From contig JBCDIL010000001.1 of the NCBI GenBank assembly GCA_038749025.1, forward strand, positions 248,001-312,000: a stretch of 64,000 bases of DNA, in the 5' to 3' direction. Positions 43,199 through 51,084 of this stretch are shown one piece after another. Source of the DNA: JBCAXA01 sp038749025 (GTDB lineage Bacteria; Pseudomonadota; Gammaproteobacteria; Steroidobacterales; Woeseiaceae). The position numbers were made by a program, and so were the translations under genes. Under the pieces are notes generated by a model. The model was not told where the DNA came from, ran no database searches, and worked only from the letters and a program-made list of their open reading frames with translations. Position 1 is the stretch's first letter, and every line of letters starts with the position of its first letter.

Positions 43199-45708
43199 TC
43201 GCAGTCGGCAAGTATCTCGCGGATATTGTCGGGTTGGCCGGCGTCGAACTCGGTAATTCCGAACCGGTCGTCGATGAGTAGCCACTGATCTAACGAACGC
43301 CCGAACCACTCGCACGCCGACGTATTGTCGCCAGCGTTTTGGTAAACGTCTGCCATTACGTAGTAGCTAACCGCCAACGAACGCTGTGTCCCTGGCGTAT
43401 TTGGGTCACTGGCGGCCTGTGCGGCAAACCAGTCGTTGGTCTCGCGCATTCGCGCAATGCCATCGTTGATGCGGCCTGTTTGCACCCACGCCATCGCCTG
43501 CGACCCTTTAACGATGGCGAGACGACGCGCGGTCCCGCTGTCGTTCGGGTCACGAACGACAGCGGTCTCGATCAACTCGATGGCCGCCCCATAGTCATCC
43601 GCAGCTACCGCAGGCTGCTGCATATCGAAGCGCGCATTGCCGCGCGACCAGTACACCACGCTCAGCGCATCGGTAACGCTGCGATCCGGTCCGCCCGTTA
43701 ACAGCGCTTGTCGATAAGCGCTTATCGACGCCGTGTAAGCGGCGATGCAGTCGTCATACTGATCAATGAAGTAATAGCTCTCACCGAGTAATTGTCCGGC
43801 GTTGCCTTCCAACTCCGAGAATCGCGCCTCGTCCGGGTAACGCGCCGCCGCTTGGCTGGCAGCGACAACGACGGCCTCGGCGGCCTCCGCAGCCGCCTCG
43901 TAGTCGCTACCCCATTTGAAGCTATCGGCTTTGACTTCGCCAGCCTCTAGGCGCAACAGTTCGCGTTCGACCGCATCAGCATTTGCGCTCGTCTCACTGT
44001 TGAGGATCGCGAGAGCCCGGTCCAAGAACGGCGTCGCACGATTCGGTTCGTTATCGATGTACAACAAGCGATTCGCGCGCTCGACATACAGCCTGCCCAG
44101 AGCGAGCTGCGCGGCACCGTTATCGGGTGCTTCGCTAATCAAGGTCTGTAGGAGACTCTCGGCCTTGGCGAATGCCTCTTCCGCAACGCCGCGATCGGCA
44201 ACGTCGGCGACAGCTTGTTGATTAAGCAACTGGGCGAGACGGGCAAAGCCACGACCGGCATCGAGGCGAACACCCGCTGGCGCTTCATCATCGGCGGCCA
44301 GCTCATCGAGATAGCGCTGCGCCAAGATCACCATGCGACGGCGTGCCGAGGCTGTTCCCGGAACCCGGTCGACGTCGTCGTAGACATCGAACATCATCGA
44401 TGAGGCCAGCGAGCGGACTTGATCGAAGCGCAGCGCCGCTCGTTCTCGAGCCGTGTTCGCTTCTAGGTACAACCAACTGGTCGCGGCCAGCGCACCCACC
44501 AGCGTTGCAGCGAGTGCCGCCGAAAAACCGACGGCCAACCGATTTCTGCCGACGAACTTAGCGAGCCGGTACGCCCGCGTCGCCGGCCGCGCCTCGACCG
44601 GCTCGCCGCGCAGCAACCGCTCGATATCGGCGCTGAAGGCCGCGACGGAGACGTAACGGTCGTTCGGATCGCGTGCGAGCGCCTTCAGCAACACCGTGTT
44701 GAGGTCGTGGCTCAAGAAGCGCTGCAAACGCGCTGCCGTTGTCGACCGGGCTGCCGCAATATCGCTTTGTTCGAGTTCGGTCGCCGCCGCGTAGCGCTGG
44801 CTTGGCGCCGCGATGGTTACATTCTCAGCCGCGTCGACCATGGCCTTGGGCGACGACGTATCAAGTCGGTAGGGGCGAAGACCGGTAACGACCTGATACG
44901 CCAATACGCCGAGCGAGTAGACATCGCTCGCCGTCGTTGAACGGTTATCGAGGATTTGCTCTGGGCTGGCAAAATCCGGTGTTAGCGCGGGACTGCCGTA
45001 TTGGGTGACCGCACCGACATCGTCGGATTGGCCAGGGCTCAGCAACTTGGCGATACCGAAATCCAGCAGTTTCGGAATGCCGTCTGCCGTCACTAAGATG
45101 TTCGACGGTTTCAGGTCGCGGTGCACAACGAGGTTTTGGTGTGCACTGTGGACGGCTTGTGCCAGTTTTTGCACCAGTCGAAGCCGGCTTTCTACGTCGA
45201 CGCGTTGTGAGTCGAGGTATTGGTCGACCGGATCGCCGTCGATGTACTCCATGACGAGGTAAGGCACACCTTGGTCGGTCCCGCCATCGATGAGCTGCGC
45301 GATGTAGGGGTGATTCAGCCGTGCCAGAATGTCACGTTCGGCGTGGAAGCGGGTCAGTAACTCATGCGAAGCGAAACGCCCACGAATGAGCTTTAGCGCA
45401 ACCTGCTGGGTAAAACCGTCGCCATCGCGCACGGCTCGAAAGACAGCACCCATACCGCCTTCACCGAGTGACTCCTCGATGCGGTAGCCGCCAACGACAC
45501 GGCCACGGTAGTCGTTGTCGACCCACGCGAATGCACCGTCCTCGAGAAAGCTATCGACATCGGTAGCCGCATCAATCACCCGCTCAACTGCCAGGCGCAA
45601 TGGCGCGTCGGCCGCGCCGAGTTCATCGAGGAAAGCAGCGCGCTCAGCGACTGGCTTGGCCAGCGCCTGGTCACAGAGATCGAGCAAGTTACGGGTAGCG
45701 CTAGTCAC
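43195..45708 (-). CDS. Transmembrane Ser/Thr protein kinase with TPR-like C-terminal domain
   Basis: 837 aa from a GTG at 45708 overlapping the ECF stop by eight bases; a GTG at 45744 is the alternative. Residues 8-56 are the helical leader of ECF-linked kinases. The Hanks kinase spans about 72-350: GEGGMG (83-88 region), Lys106, VVHRDLKPSNILV (catalytic Asp in HRD, 196-198), DFG (216-218) and FASPE in place of APE, so it should be active. A membrane helix (about 395-415; VGFSAALAATLVGALAATSW) leads to a periplasmic helical domain with TPR-like units (AELGRLYVERANRLLY-type, SVVYWSRGNARFDMQQ). It probably signals envelope state together with the ECF factor. Confidence 0.93.
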   Translation of the reverse strand: MTSATRNLLDLCDQALAKPVAERAAFLDELGAADAPLRLAVERVIDAATDVDSFLEDGAFAWVDNDYRGRVVGGYRIEESLGEGGMGAVFRAVRDGDGFTQQVALKLIRGRFASHELLTRFHAERDILARLNHPYIAQLIDGGTDQGVPYLVMEYIDGDPVDQYLDSQRVDVESRLRLVQKLAQAVHSAHQNLVVHRDLKPSNILVTADGIPKLLDFGIAKLLSPGQSDDVGAVTQYGSPALTPDFASPEQILDNRSTTASDVYSLGVLAYQVVTGLRPYRLDTSSPKAMVDAAENVTIAAPSQRYAAATELEQSDIAAARSTTAARLQRFLSHDLNTVLLKALARDPNDRYVSVAAFSADIERLLRGEPVEARPATRAYRLAKFVGRNRLAVGFSAALAATLVGALAATSWLYLEANTARERAALRFDQVRSLASSMMFDVYDDVDRVPGTASARRRMVILAQRYLDELAADDEAPAGVRLDAGRGFARLAQLLNQQAVADVADRGVAEEAFAKAESLLQTLISEAPDNGAAQLALGRLYVERANRLLYIDNEPNRATPFLDRALAILNSETSANADAVERELLRLEAGEVKADSFKWGSDYEAAAEAAEAVVVAASQAAARYPDEARFSELEGNAGQLLGESYYFIDQYDDCIAAYTASISAYRQALLTGGPDRSVTDALSVVYWSRGNARFDMQQPAVAADDYGAAIELIETAVVRDPNDSGTARRLAIVKGSQAMAWVQTGRINDGIARMRETNDWFAAQAASDPNTPGTQRSLAVSYYVMADVYQNAGDNTSACEWFGRSLDQWLLIDDRFGITEFDAGQPDNIREILADCD

Positions 45709-46261
45709 TGTCGTCGCGATTGATCTCACGGTACAGCCAGCCACGCGCCACTTGCCAACTGCGCTTGACGGTCGCTGCTGACAAATCCAGCACGGCGGCG
45801 GTCTCCTCGATCGTCAACCCACCGAAAAAGCGCAGTTCAACCAACAATGCCCGGTCCGGGTCGGCTTTGCTGAGCCGCTCAAGGGCGTCGTTCAACGCCA
45901 AAATATCGGTAGGCGGTTGCTCCAACGAACTGCCGACATCGGCGAGCGTGACGCGCACGCCCCCGTCGCGTTTCAGTGACCGACGTTTGCGAGCTTCGTC
46001 GACGAGGTAGTCGCGCATGACGCGTGCGGCCATCGCCAAGAAATGGGCGCGACCGGTCCAGTCGATACGATCGATGTCCACAAGCCGCATGTACGCCTCG
46101 TGAACCAGCATCGTCGGCTGAATATCAGCGGCATTGCTCTCGCGCGCCAGGTACTTGCGTGCGATACGCCCTAGCTCAGCGTAGACGTGCTCGACGATTT
46201 GCTCGCGAGCCTCGCTATCGCCGCTGTTCCATTGTTTAAGCAGCTCAGTAACTTCTGACAC
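45701..46261 (-). CDS. ECF sigma factor (TIGR02999-like, kinase-linked)
   Basis: 186 aa. Region 2: AELGRIARKYLARE, IQPTMLVHEAYMRLVD and HFLAMAARVMRDYLVDEAR; region 4: ALERLSKADPDRALLVELRF, GGLTIEETAAVLDLSAATVK. Family members of this length are encoded directly before Ser/Thr kinases, as here, and lack a separate anti-sigma gene; kinase phosphorylation of the sigma factor is the usual model. Translation of the two is probably coupled. About 97 bases upstream of the ATG is a perfect CRP-type palindrome (46347-46370), suggesting cAMP control of this operon. Confidence 0.92.
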   Translation of the reverse strand: MSEVTELLKQWNSGDSEAREQIVEHVYAELGRIARKYLARESNAADIQPTMLVHEAYMRLVDIDRIDWTGRAHFLAMAARVMRDYLVDEARKRRSLKRDGGVRVTLADVGSSLEQPPTDILALNDALERLSKADPDRALLVELRFFGGLTIEETAAVLDLSAATVKRSWQVARGWLYREINRDDSD

Positions 46262-46561
46262 CGGACGGATCTCGTTGTTGTTGTTCTCGTCCCTACGTTC
46301 AGTATAGGCAATTCAGCGACTTAGCGCCGGACCGCGACCACCCCATAAAGTGTGACGCAGTTCACACTTTGCCACCATTCTGACAGCGGCGCTCGATGAG
46401 GTGGGAAGAGCCACACGGCCACCGTCAGAGAGGTGCCCCACGGGACACTTCGGGGTCACAACACCGTGACGCTGACTTTGCATCGCGTGTCGTGCGATTG
46501 TCGTGGCCGTTGGTAGTCATAGCTGCCAGGATAGAGGCGTTCTCAGTCAGCAAGAAGCACG
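46262..46561. other. Intergenic region between the ECF/kinase operon and the HTH gene
   Basis: 300 bases between divergent genes. It holds the CRP-type palindrome at 46347-46370 and presumably both promoters. A 68-codon open frame at 46396-46602 has no recognisable protein character and overlaps the HTH gene start, so it is not called. Confidence 0.5.
46347..46370. promoter_or_regulatory. Perfect CRP/Vfr-type binding site
   Basis: AAAGTGTGA, six-base spacer CGCAGT, TCACACTTT: a perfect nine-bp inverted repeat that includes the exact TGTGA-N6-TCACA core of the enterobacterial CRP consensus. It lies between the divergent ECF/kinase operon (centre 97 bases before the ATG) and the HTH gene (about 200 bases before its ATG). 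I found no second such match in the intergenic regions that I read. Confidence 0.65.
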
Positions 46562-46957
46562 ATGAAACGAACGGTAGATACGCGCCTAATCAAGACGCTT
46601 AGAACCGAGCGCGCTTGGTCTCAAGAGGAACTCGCGATTGCAGCAGGAGTCAGCACACGCACCGTCCAACGGATCGAGTCTGACGGTGCTGGCTCAACGA
46701 ACTCAATCAAAGCCATCGCGTCCGCACTTGAGGTCAACCTGCACAACCTGGAGACAGAATCGCGAACCCAGCTGATCGGTATACGCTGGGGCGTCGGTGG
46801 CATCGTCGTTGGGGTCAGCTGCGCAATCATGGCCGTGCTGAGTCACTACGTCGGCGGCGGTGGATCGTCCTACGAGGCGGGCGTCAGTTTGGGCGTAATC
46901 GGTGTCATCGCCGGACTCTCTAGCGCATTTATCGGCTGGGCATCTAACCGAACGTAA
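46562..46957 (+). CDS. XRE-family HTH regulator with two C-terminal membrane helices
   Basis: 131 aa. Residues about 8-62 are an XRE helix-turn-helix (LRTERAWSQEELAIAAGVST, RTVQRIESDG, ALEVNLHNLE). After a short linker, two hydrophobic helices (WGVGGIVVGVSCAIMAVLSHYV and VSLGVIGVIAGLSSAFIGWA) end the protein, so the DNA-binding part would be tethered to the inner membrane. Such small HTH-plus-TM proteins exist in many Gammaproteobacteria but their targets are mostly unknown. The gene is divergent from the ECF/kinase operon and convergent with the DUF917 gene (16 bases apart). Confidence 0.85.
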   Translation: MKRTVDTRLIKTLRTERAWSQEELAIAAGVSTRTVQRIESDGAGSTNSIKAIASALEVNLHNLETESRTQLIGIRWGVGGIVVGVSCAIMAVLSHYVGGGGSSYEAGVSLGVIGVIAGLSSAFIGWASNRT

Positions 46958-46973
46958 CGGTGGCTGCTCTCAA

Positions 46974-48086
46974 TCAGCCCTTCGCAAATACGTGTGAGTC
47001 CGTTAACGCTTCAACGGGCACGTAATCGATGTCGAAACCGAAGCAACGCGGCGCAACGACCGCCAGTGCTCGCGGCTCACGGTAAAACGCTGGGCACCCG
47101 GTGGCCAGCACCGTCACCCGTTGGCCGTAGCGAAGCCTCTCCGCATTGATCGGCACGGATGTTTCGAAGTCGAGCACGGTGATCAGATCGGGAACCGAGG
47201 CGACAACGGTACCGCCGATGGTTGCCAGCAAGTACTCGTTGCGAATGCTAAGGGTCAGCGGCGGTGCGTCCCGGTCAAAGGCCTCGATCCTGGCCTCGCC
47301 GACGTCATAGCCACCGACCATCCGGCTCGCATAGTCGACCACTTTGCCGGTGTACAGGTGAAACAACTCGCCGTATAGCGACGGCGCGAACAAATCCCGT
47401 AGCGGTGCAACAATCTGATGGGCGTTACCCCGATACCGCTCAAGCAGACGACCCAGTTCGATCGCGAACGTCAGCGTCCCGGGAATTACGGCCTCCTTGA
47501 GCGTCGCCCCACTCATAGGATGCTCGACCGTCGTAATCATACCGCCCATCGCGACGGCCATGGCGCGGATATGGCGCTCGTAGGTCGTCGTGGTATCCGT
47601 TTGGAAGGTGGCGAGATTGCCCGCATAGTCGACGCCGACCGCCGGCGTTGGTGCGACGCCTGCAATCGGGTAAGACATCATCTGCGCTTCGGGTAATGCT
47701 CTACCCATACCATCGCCATCGATCACTGGAATACCGCGACCGGCTGCGGCGGCTAGCGGTATCAGTGAGTTGCCACCACCTATTTCAAACGACACCACCG
47801 CGTCGACTCGTCGCCCGACGTGCTTTTCGAAGGCGTCTAATGCGATGACCGGGTCGTTGACCGATGGCAGCAATTCGAGACTGATCGATGGTGCGCCGAC
47901 CGCGCCGATCGTCACAACATACGCATCGTCTGGAAGGTCAGCCGCCGCGATGACATCGGCAGGTCCGGCAGTGGTCAGAACGTGCTTTGTCGCGAGCAAC
48001 GAGACGTACGGATCGCCACCCCCACCGGTCGCGAGAAACACAGCGCCCCGTGATAAGTCGTCGAGGCTATCGGCACCGAGCTTCAC
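46974..48086 (-). CDS. DUF917 protein (S-methyl-thiohydantoin desulfurase-type)
   Basis: 370 aa, a full-length DUF917 protein, from a GTG that overlaps the upstream stop as GTGA. Typical features: FLATGGGGDPYVS near the start, SFEIGGGNSLIPLAAAAGRGIPVIDGDGMGRALPE (split; Gly-rich metal/ligand region), MSGATLKEAVIPGT and a C-terminal DLITVLDFET. Pfam now names this family after S-methyl-thiohydantoin desulfurase; members are regularly linked to HyuA-type hydantoinases and NCS1 permeases, as here. It probably acts on a hydantoin- or thiohydantoin-like ring in the cytoplasm. The exact substrate is not visible from sequence. Confidence 0.88.
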   Translation of the reverse strand: MKLGADSLDDLSRGAVFLATGGGGDPYVSLLATKHVLTTAGPADVIAAADLPDDAYVVTIGAVGAPSISLELLPSVNDPVIALDAFEKHVGRRVDAVVSFEIGGGNSLIPLAAAAGRGIPVIDGDGMGRALPEAQMMSYPIAGVAPTPAVGVDYAGNLATFQTDTTTTYERHIRAMAVAMGGMITTVEHPMSGATLKEAVIPGTLTFAIELGRLLERYRGNAHQIVAPLRDLFAPSLYGELFHLYTGKVVDYASRMVGGYDVGEARIEAFDRDAPPLTLSIRNEYLLATIGGTVVASVPDLITVLDFETSVPINAERLRYGQRVTVLATGCPAFYREPRALAVVAPRCFGFDIDYVPVEALTDSHVFAKG

Positions 48087-49639
48087 GAATGTCTCCCAGT
48101 CACCGCAACGTCACCGACCACTTTCACTCGCAGCCGTACCGCATTGCCGGCCATATAAGCGACTGGTGTCTCCTCAACGTCAGCGACCCGAAGTGTTGCG
48201 GCGTCGGCACCGGCATCGACGGCGAAGCCCGTCGCTTCCCGCCGTACGCGTCGAATCGCCGCATCGCGATCGAGCTTGTCGTAGGAAACAATGTGCTCCG
48301 CCTCACCGCCGATCTGCGCGATCGCTGCCCCCATCGCGTTCGCGACATCAGCGTACTCCGGTCGGTGAACCGCGGCCGCCGAGGCCAGCGGCTCGTTCGC
48401 TAAAATAGAGCCGCCGCCGACCAGAATCACGGGCAGCGGGTCGCTGCTCGGCTTCATTGTTTCTACACCACGCTCTAGCATTGCATGGATTTGACGTGTT
48501 GCTGTCGCCACGGTTTCCGGGTTTAGGCCTGCAACCCGAGCGGTATCGCCAACCTCTGCAACACCGGCCGCGACAACGATATCCGTTGCTGTTAGTGTCT
48601 CGCCGCCAAACACCAGCGCATCTTCGATAAGACGGTGACCGACGGATGTCGGCCCGAGCGCCGAGCCATCGGCTGACACGACGCTCCCGCCACCAAGACC
48701 TAGCGCCAAGATATCTGGCATGCGGAAGTTGGTCCGTACGCCACCCACTTCGATGACGAGATTCGACTCGCGGGGGAAACCGTCTTGCAGCACACCGATA
48801 TCCGACGTCGTTCCACCGATATCGATAACGATCGCGTTGTCGAGACCGGTCAGGCTAGCGGCGCCTCGCAACGAGTTCGTCGGCCCCGAGGCGAAGGTTA
48901 GCGCCGGGAAACGCCGTGCAAAATCGACGTCCATCAATGTCCCATCGTTCTGGCTGATAAAGAACTTTCCGGTGAGCCCGCGTCCGCGAATTGCATCAAC
49001 GAAGGCCGTGACAACGCGATCAGCGAACGGGAGTAGGCTCGTGTTCAGAAGCGCAGCGTTTTCGCGTTCTAGCAATCCGAGTCGGCCGATCGTATGCGAC
49101 AACGTGACATGCGCGTTGGGGAGCGCCGCTTGAATTCTTGCACCCAGGGCTTTTTCAGGCTCTGGGTCGACCGGTGAAAAAACCGCAGACACCGCTACGG
49201 CCTCAACGTTTTTTGCCACCAGATCGGCGATAACGCGAGAAATCTCGGATTCATCGAAGTCGGCTAGCGAGAAGCCGTCATAAAGTGTACCGCCCCGCAG
49301 CGTGTATACGCGATCACCCAAGCAGCGGCTGATGTCGTCGGGCCAACCGATCTTCGGTGGTAAACCGTCACCGGACGGCGCGCCAACGCGCACCGCCGCA
49401 ACTTCGGTCAACTCCCGACGTTCGACGACGGCATTCGTAAATTGTGTCGTACCGAGCATAACCGCGTCGACATCGGCTTCGCTGCCCGGACGTTCGGCGA
49501 GCACGTTATCGAGAGCGTCGACAATTCCGGTTAACACATCGGCTGAGGTCATGGCCTTCGTCGTTGCAATGACCTCACTGCCGTCAAGCAAAACCGCATC
49601 GGTATGCGTGCCGCCGACATCGATTCCGATTCGCAACAT
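48083..49639 (-). CDS. HyuA-type hydantoinase/oxoprolinase family protein
   Basis: 518 aa. Opens with the ATP-binding motif IGIDVGGTHTDAVLLDG, then GTTQFTNAVVER, FFISQNDGTLMD, FASGPTNSLRGAASL and VIDIGGTTSDIGV, the standard actin/hexokinase-like signature of HyuA. It is shorter than full HyuA or 5-oxoprolinase A (about 690 aa), and no HyuB subunit is present. It is the form usually coupled to DUF917 proteins, with which it may form one enzyme for ATP-dependent ring opening. It starts three bases after the permease stop and overlaps the DUF917 start by four bases, so the three form one operon. Confidence 0.9.
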   Translation of the reverse strand: MLRIGIDVGGTHTDAVLLDGSEVIATTKAMTSADVLTGIVDALDNVLAERPGSEADVDAVMLGTTQFTNAVVERRELTEVAAVRVGAPSGDGLPPKIGWPDDISRCLGDRVYTLRGGTLYDGFSLADFDESEISRVIADLVAKNVEAVAVSAVFSPVDPEPEKALGARIQAALPNAHVTLSHTIGRLGLLERENAALLNTSLLPFADRVVTAFVDAIRGRGLTGKFFISQNDGTLMDVDFARRFPALTFASGPTNSLRGAASLTGLDNAIVIDIGGTTSDIGVLQDGFPRESNLVIEVGGVRTNFRMPDILALGLGGGSVVSADGSALGPTSVGHRLIEDALVFGGETLTATDIVVAAGVAEVGDTARVAGLNPETVATATRQIHAMLERGVETMKPSSDPLPVILVGGGSILANEPLASAAAVHRPEYADVANAMGAAIAQIGGEAEHIVSYDKLDRDAAIRRVRREATGFAVDAGADAATLRVADVEETPVAYMAGNAVRLRVKVVGDVAVTGRHS

Positions 49640-49642
49640 CGC

Positions 49643-50965
49643 CTACCGCTCGCTACCGGCCAAGTTCCGGGGTTGTTGTCGCCAGCGACCAAGCGCGGCG
49701 TAGAGAATGGCTGCAATCAAAATAGCATCGAGCGCCGCGATCCCTGTCATAGCGAATGACAGACTGTCACTCGCCAAGGCGAAAGCGCTACCCGACAGCC
49801 AGGCCGTCAGCGCACTGACCGAGTACCGGTCAAGCCTATCGATCGCCTGCCCACGATAGGCGCTGGGCCGGATGAGAAAGTGGTCGACCGCAATTATGCC
49901 GGCCACCGGAATAAAGACCACTGACAGATAAAACAGAAACGTTAGAAACCGATCGAGAATATTAAGAAAAGCGGCGGCCGTGCCTAACGCGCCGAGCGCG
50001 ATGATTACAAGACGCTGTCGCAGCGCCGGGAACGTCGCCTCGGTACCTAGGCCGGCACTGTAAAGATTCAAAGAGTTCAACACCCAACTGCCAGCAATGA
50101 CAATGACGAACGCCCCCCAACTGAGACCCATAACGATGAGCACATCGAGGAAGTCGTCGTTGCGAAGGACATCGGCGGCAAGACCACCACTGAGCATAAC
50201 AAGCGACTGAACAACGGCATAAGACGCCAGTGCGGTATACAAGGCGCCGCGCCAGTCGCGAATAAAGCGGGTGATGTCGGGCATGATAATGGCACCGATA
50301 ATGACGCCACCGACGACCGACGAAACGGCATCGCCGAACGACATCGACGATAGCTGCGAGGTTTCCAGCGTGGCATCCAGTGTTCGCACCCCTAACGCTT
50401 CACTGAGTAAGATCACGGTAACGACCATCATTACCGGGACTAGCACCATCGATAGGGTATTGATGGCACGGAATCCATAAATCGTCGTGACCGTCATGAT
50501 CACTCCGGCACCGAGTTCTACAAGCCACGACGGGGTGCCTATGGCAAAGGCATCCGTGAGCAACCGAATGACCGCACCGCTGAACAGATCAATATTGACG
50601 CCGAACCAGCCAAGCAACGAAACCGCAAAGGCAATATTGACGAGTGTCGCGCCCCAGGTGCCGAAAGCAATGCGAGCCAACATGTAGGACGACAAATGCG
50701 CTCTCGCACCGATGGTGCCGCACAGTGCCGCGACAATGGTCAATATTGCGCAGCCCAGCAACGTCGCCGAGAATGCGGACCGGTTGTCGAGCGCTAAAAA
50801 GACCTCGGCACCGGTTACGAATGTCGGCAACGAAAACGCCACCATGGCACTGACAACGGCGACGCGCACCCAGCCCACTTGCGAATCAGCGGGCACGGGC
50901 ACGGTTGCAAACTCGTTCGACTCTGGGTCGATTGCTGTTGGGGCACTTGCGGTGGTATCGGGCAA
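49643..50965 (-). CDS. NCS1-family permease (cytosine/allantoin/hydantoin type)
   Basis: 440 aa with about twelve hydrophobic helices. NCS1 features include PTFVTGAEVFLAL in helix 1, AHLSSYMLARIAFGTWGA in helix 3, GWFGVNIDLFSG, and MPDITRFIRDWRGALY. Related members carry cytosine, uracil, allantoin or hydantoins with Na or H. It is first in the operon with HyuA-type and DUF917 genes, so the imported compound should be their substrate, most likely a (thio)hydantoin or reduced pyrimidine. The region between this start and the phoX terminator holds the promoter; no regulator gene is adjacent. Confidence 0.92.
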   Translation of the reverse strand: MPDTTASAPTAIDPESNEFATVPVPADSQVGWVRVAVVSAMVAFSLPTFVTGAEVFLALDNRSAFSATLLGCAILTIVAALCGTIGARAHLSSYMLARIAFGTWGATLVNIAFAVSLLGWFGVNIDLFSGAVIRLLTDAFAIGTPSWLVELGAGVIMTVTTIYGFRAINTLSMVLVPVMMVVTVILLSEALGVRTLDATLETSQLSSMSFGDAVSSVVGGVIIGAIIMPDITRFIRDWRGALYTALASYAVVQSLVMLSGGLAADVLRNDDFLDVLIVMGLSWGAFVIVIAGSWVLNSLNLYSAGLGTEATFPALRQRLVIIALGALGTAAAFLNILDRFLTFLFYLSVVFIPVAGIIAVDHFLIRPSAYRGQAIDRLDRYSVSALTAWLSGSAFALASDSLSFAMTGIAALDAILIAAILYAALGRWRQQPRNLAGSER

Positions 50966-51044
50966 GGAACTGACTTCTTATCGGTTTTGCCCGAGCTTAC
51001 TGCAAGCTATAGATGGCCGCGAATCGTACGAAAAAAATGTGAAC

Positions 51045-51076
51045 AAAAAAACGCCCCATCGCAAGCGATGGGGCGT
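51045..51076 (-). terminator. Strong Rho-independent terminator after phoX
   Basis: ACGCCCCATCGC and GCGATGGGGCGT form a 12-bp perfect stem around a very short loop (51051-51076). On the minus strand it is followed by seven T (51045-51051), nine bases after the phoX stop. It clearly ends phoX transcription and shields the permease operon. Confidence 0.9.
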
Positions 51077-51084
51077 TTAATTGG

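Noticed and set aside
46396..46602. 68-codon open frame before the HTH gene
   Set aside because: Overlaps the HTH gene start, covers the regulatory region and shows no protein-like pattern.
51036..51050. TGTGA element near the phoX terminator as a second CRP site
   Set aside because: No matching TCACA half; it lies in an A-rich stretch.
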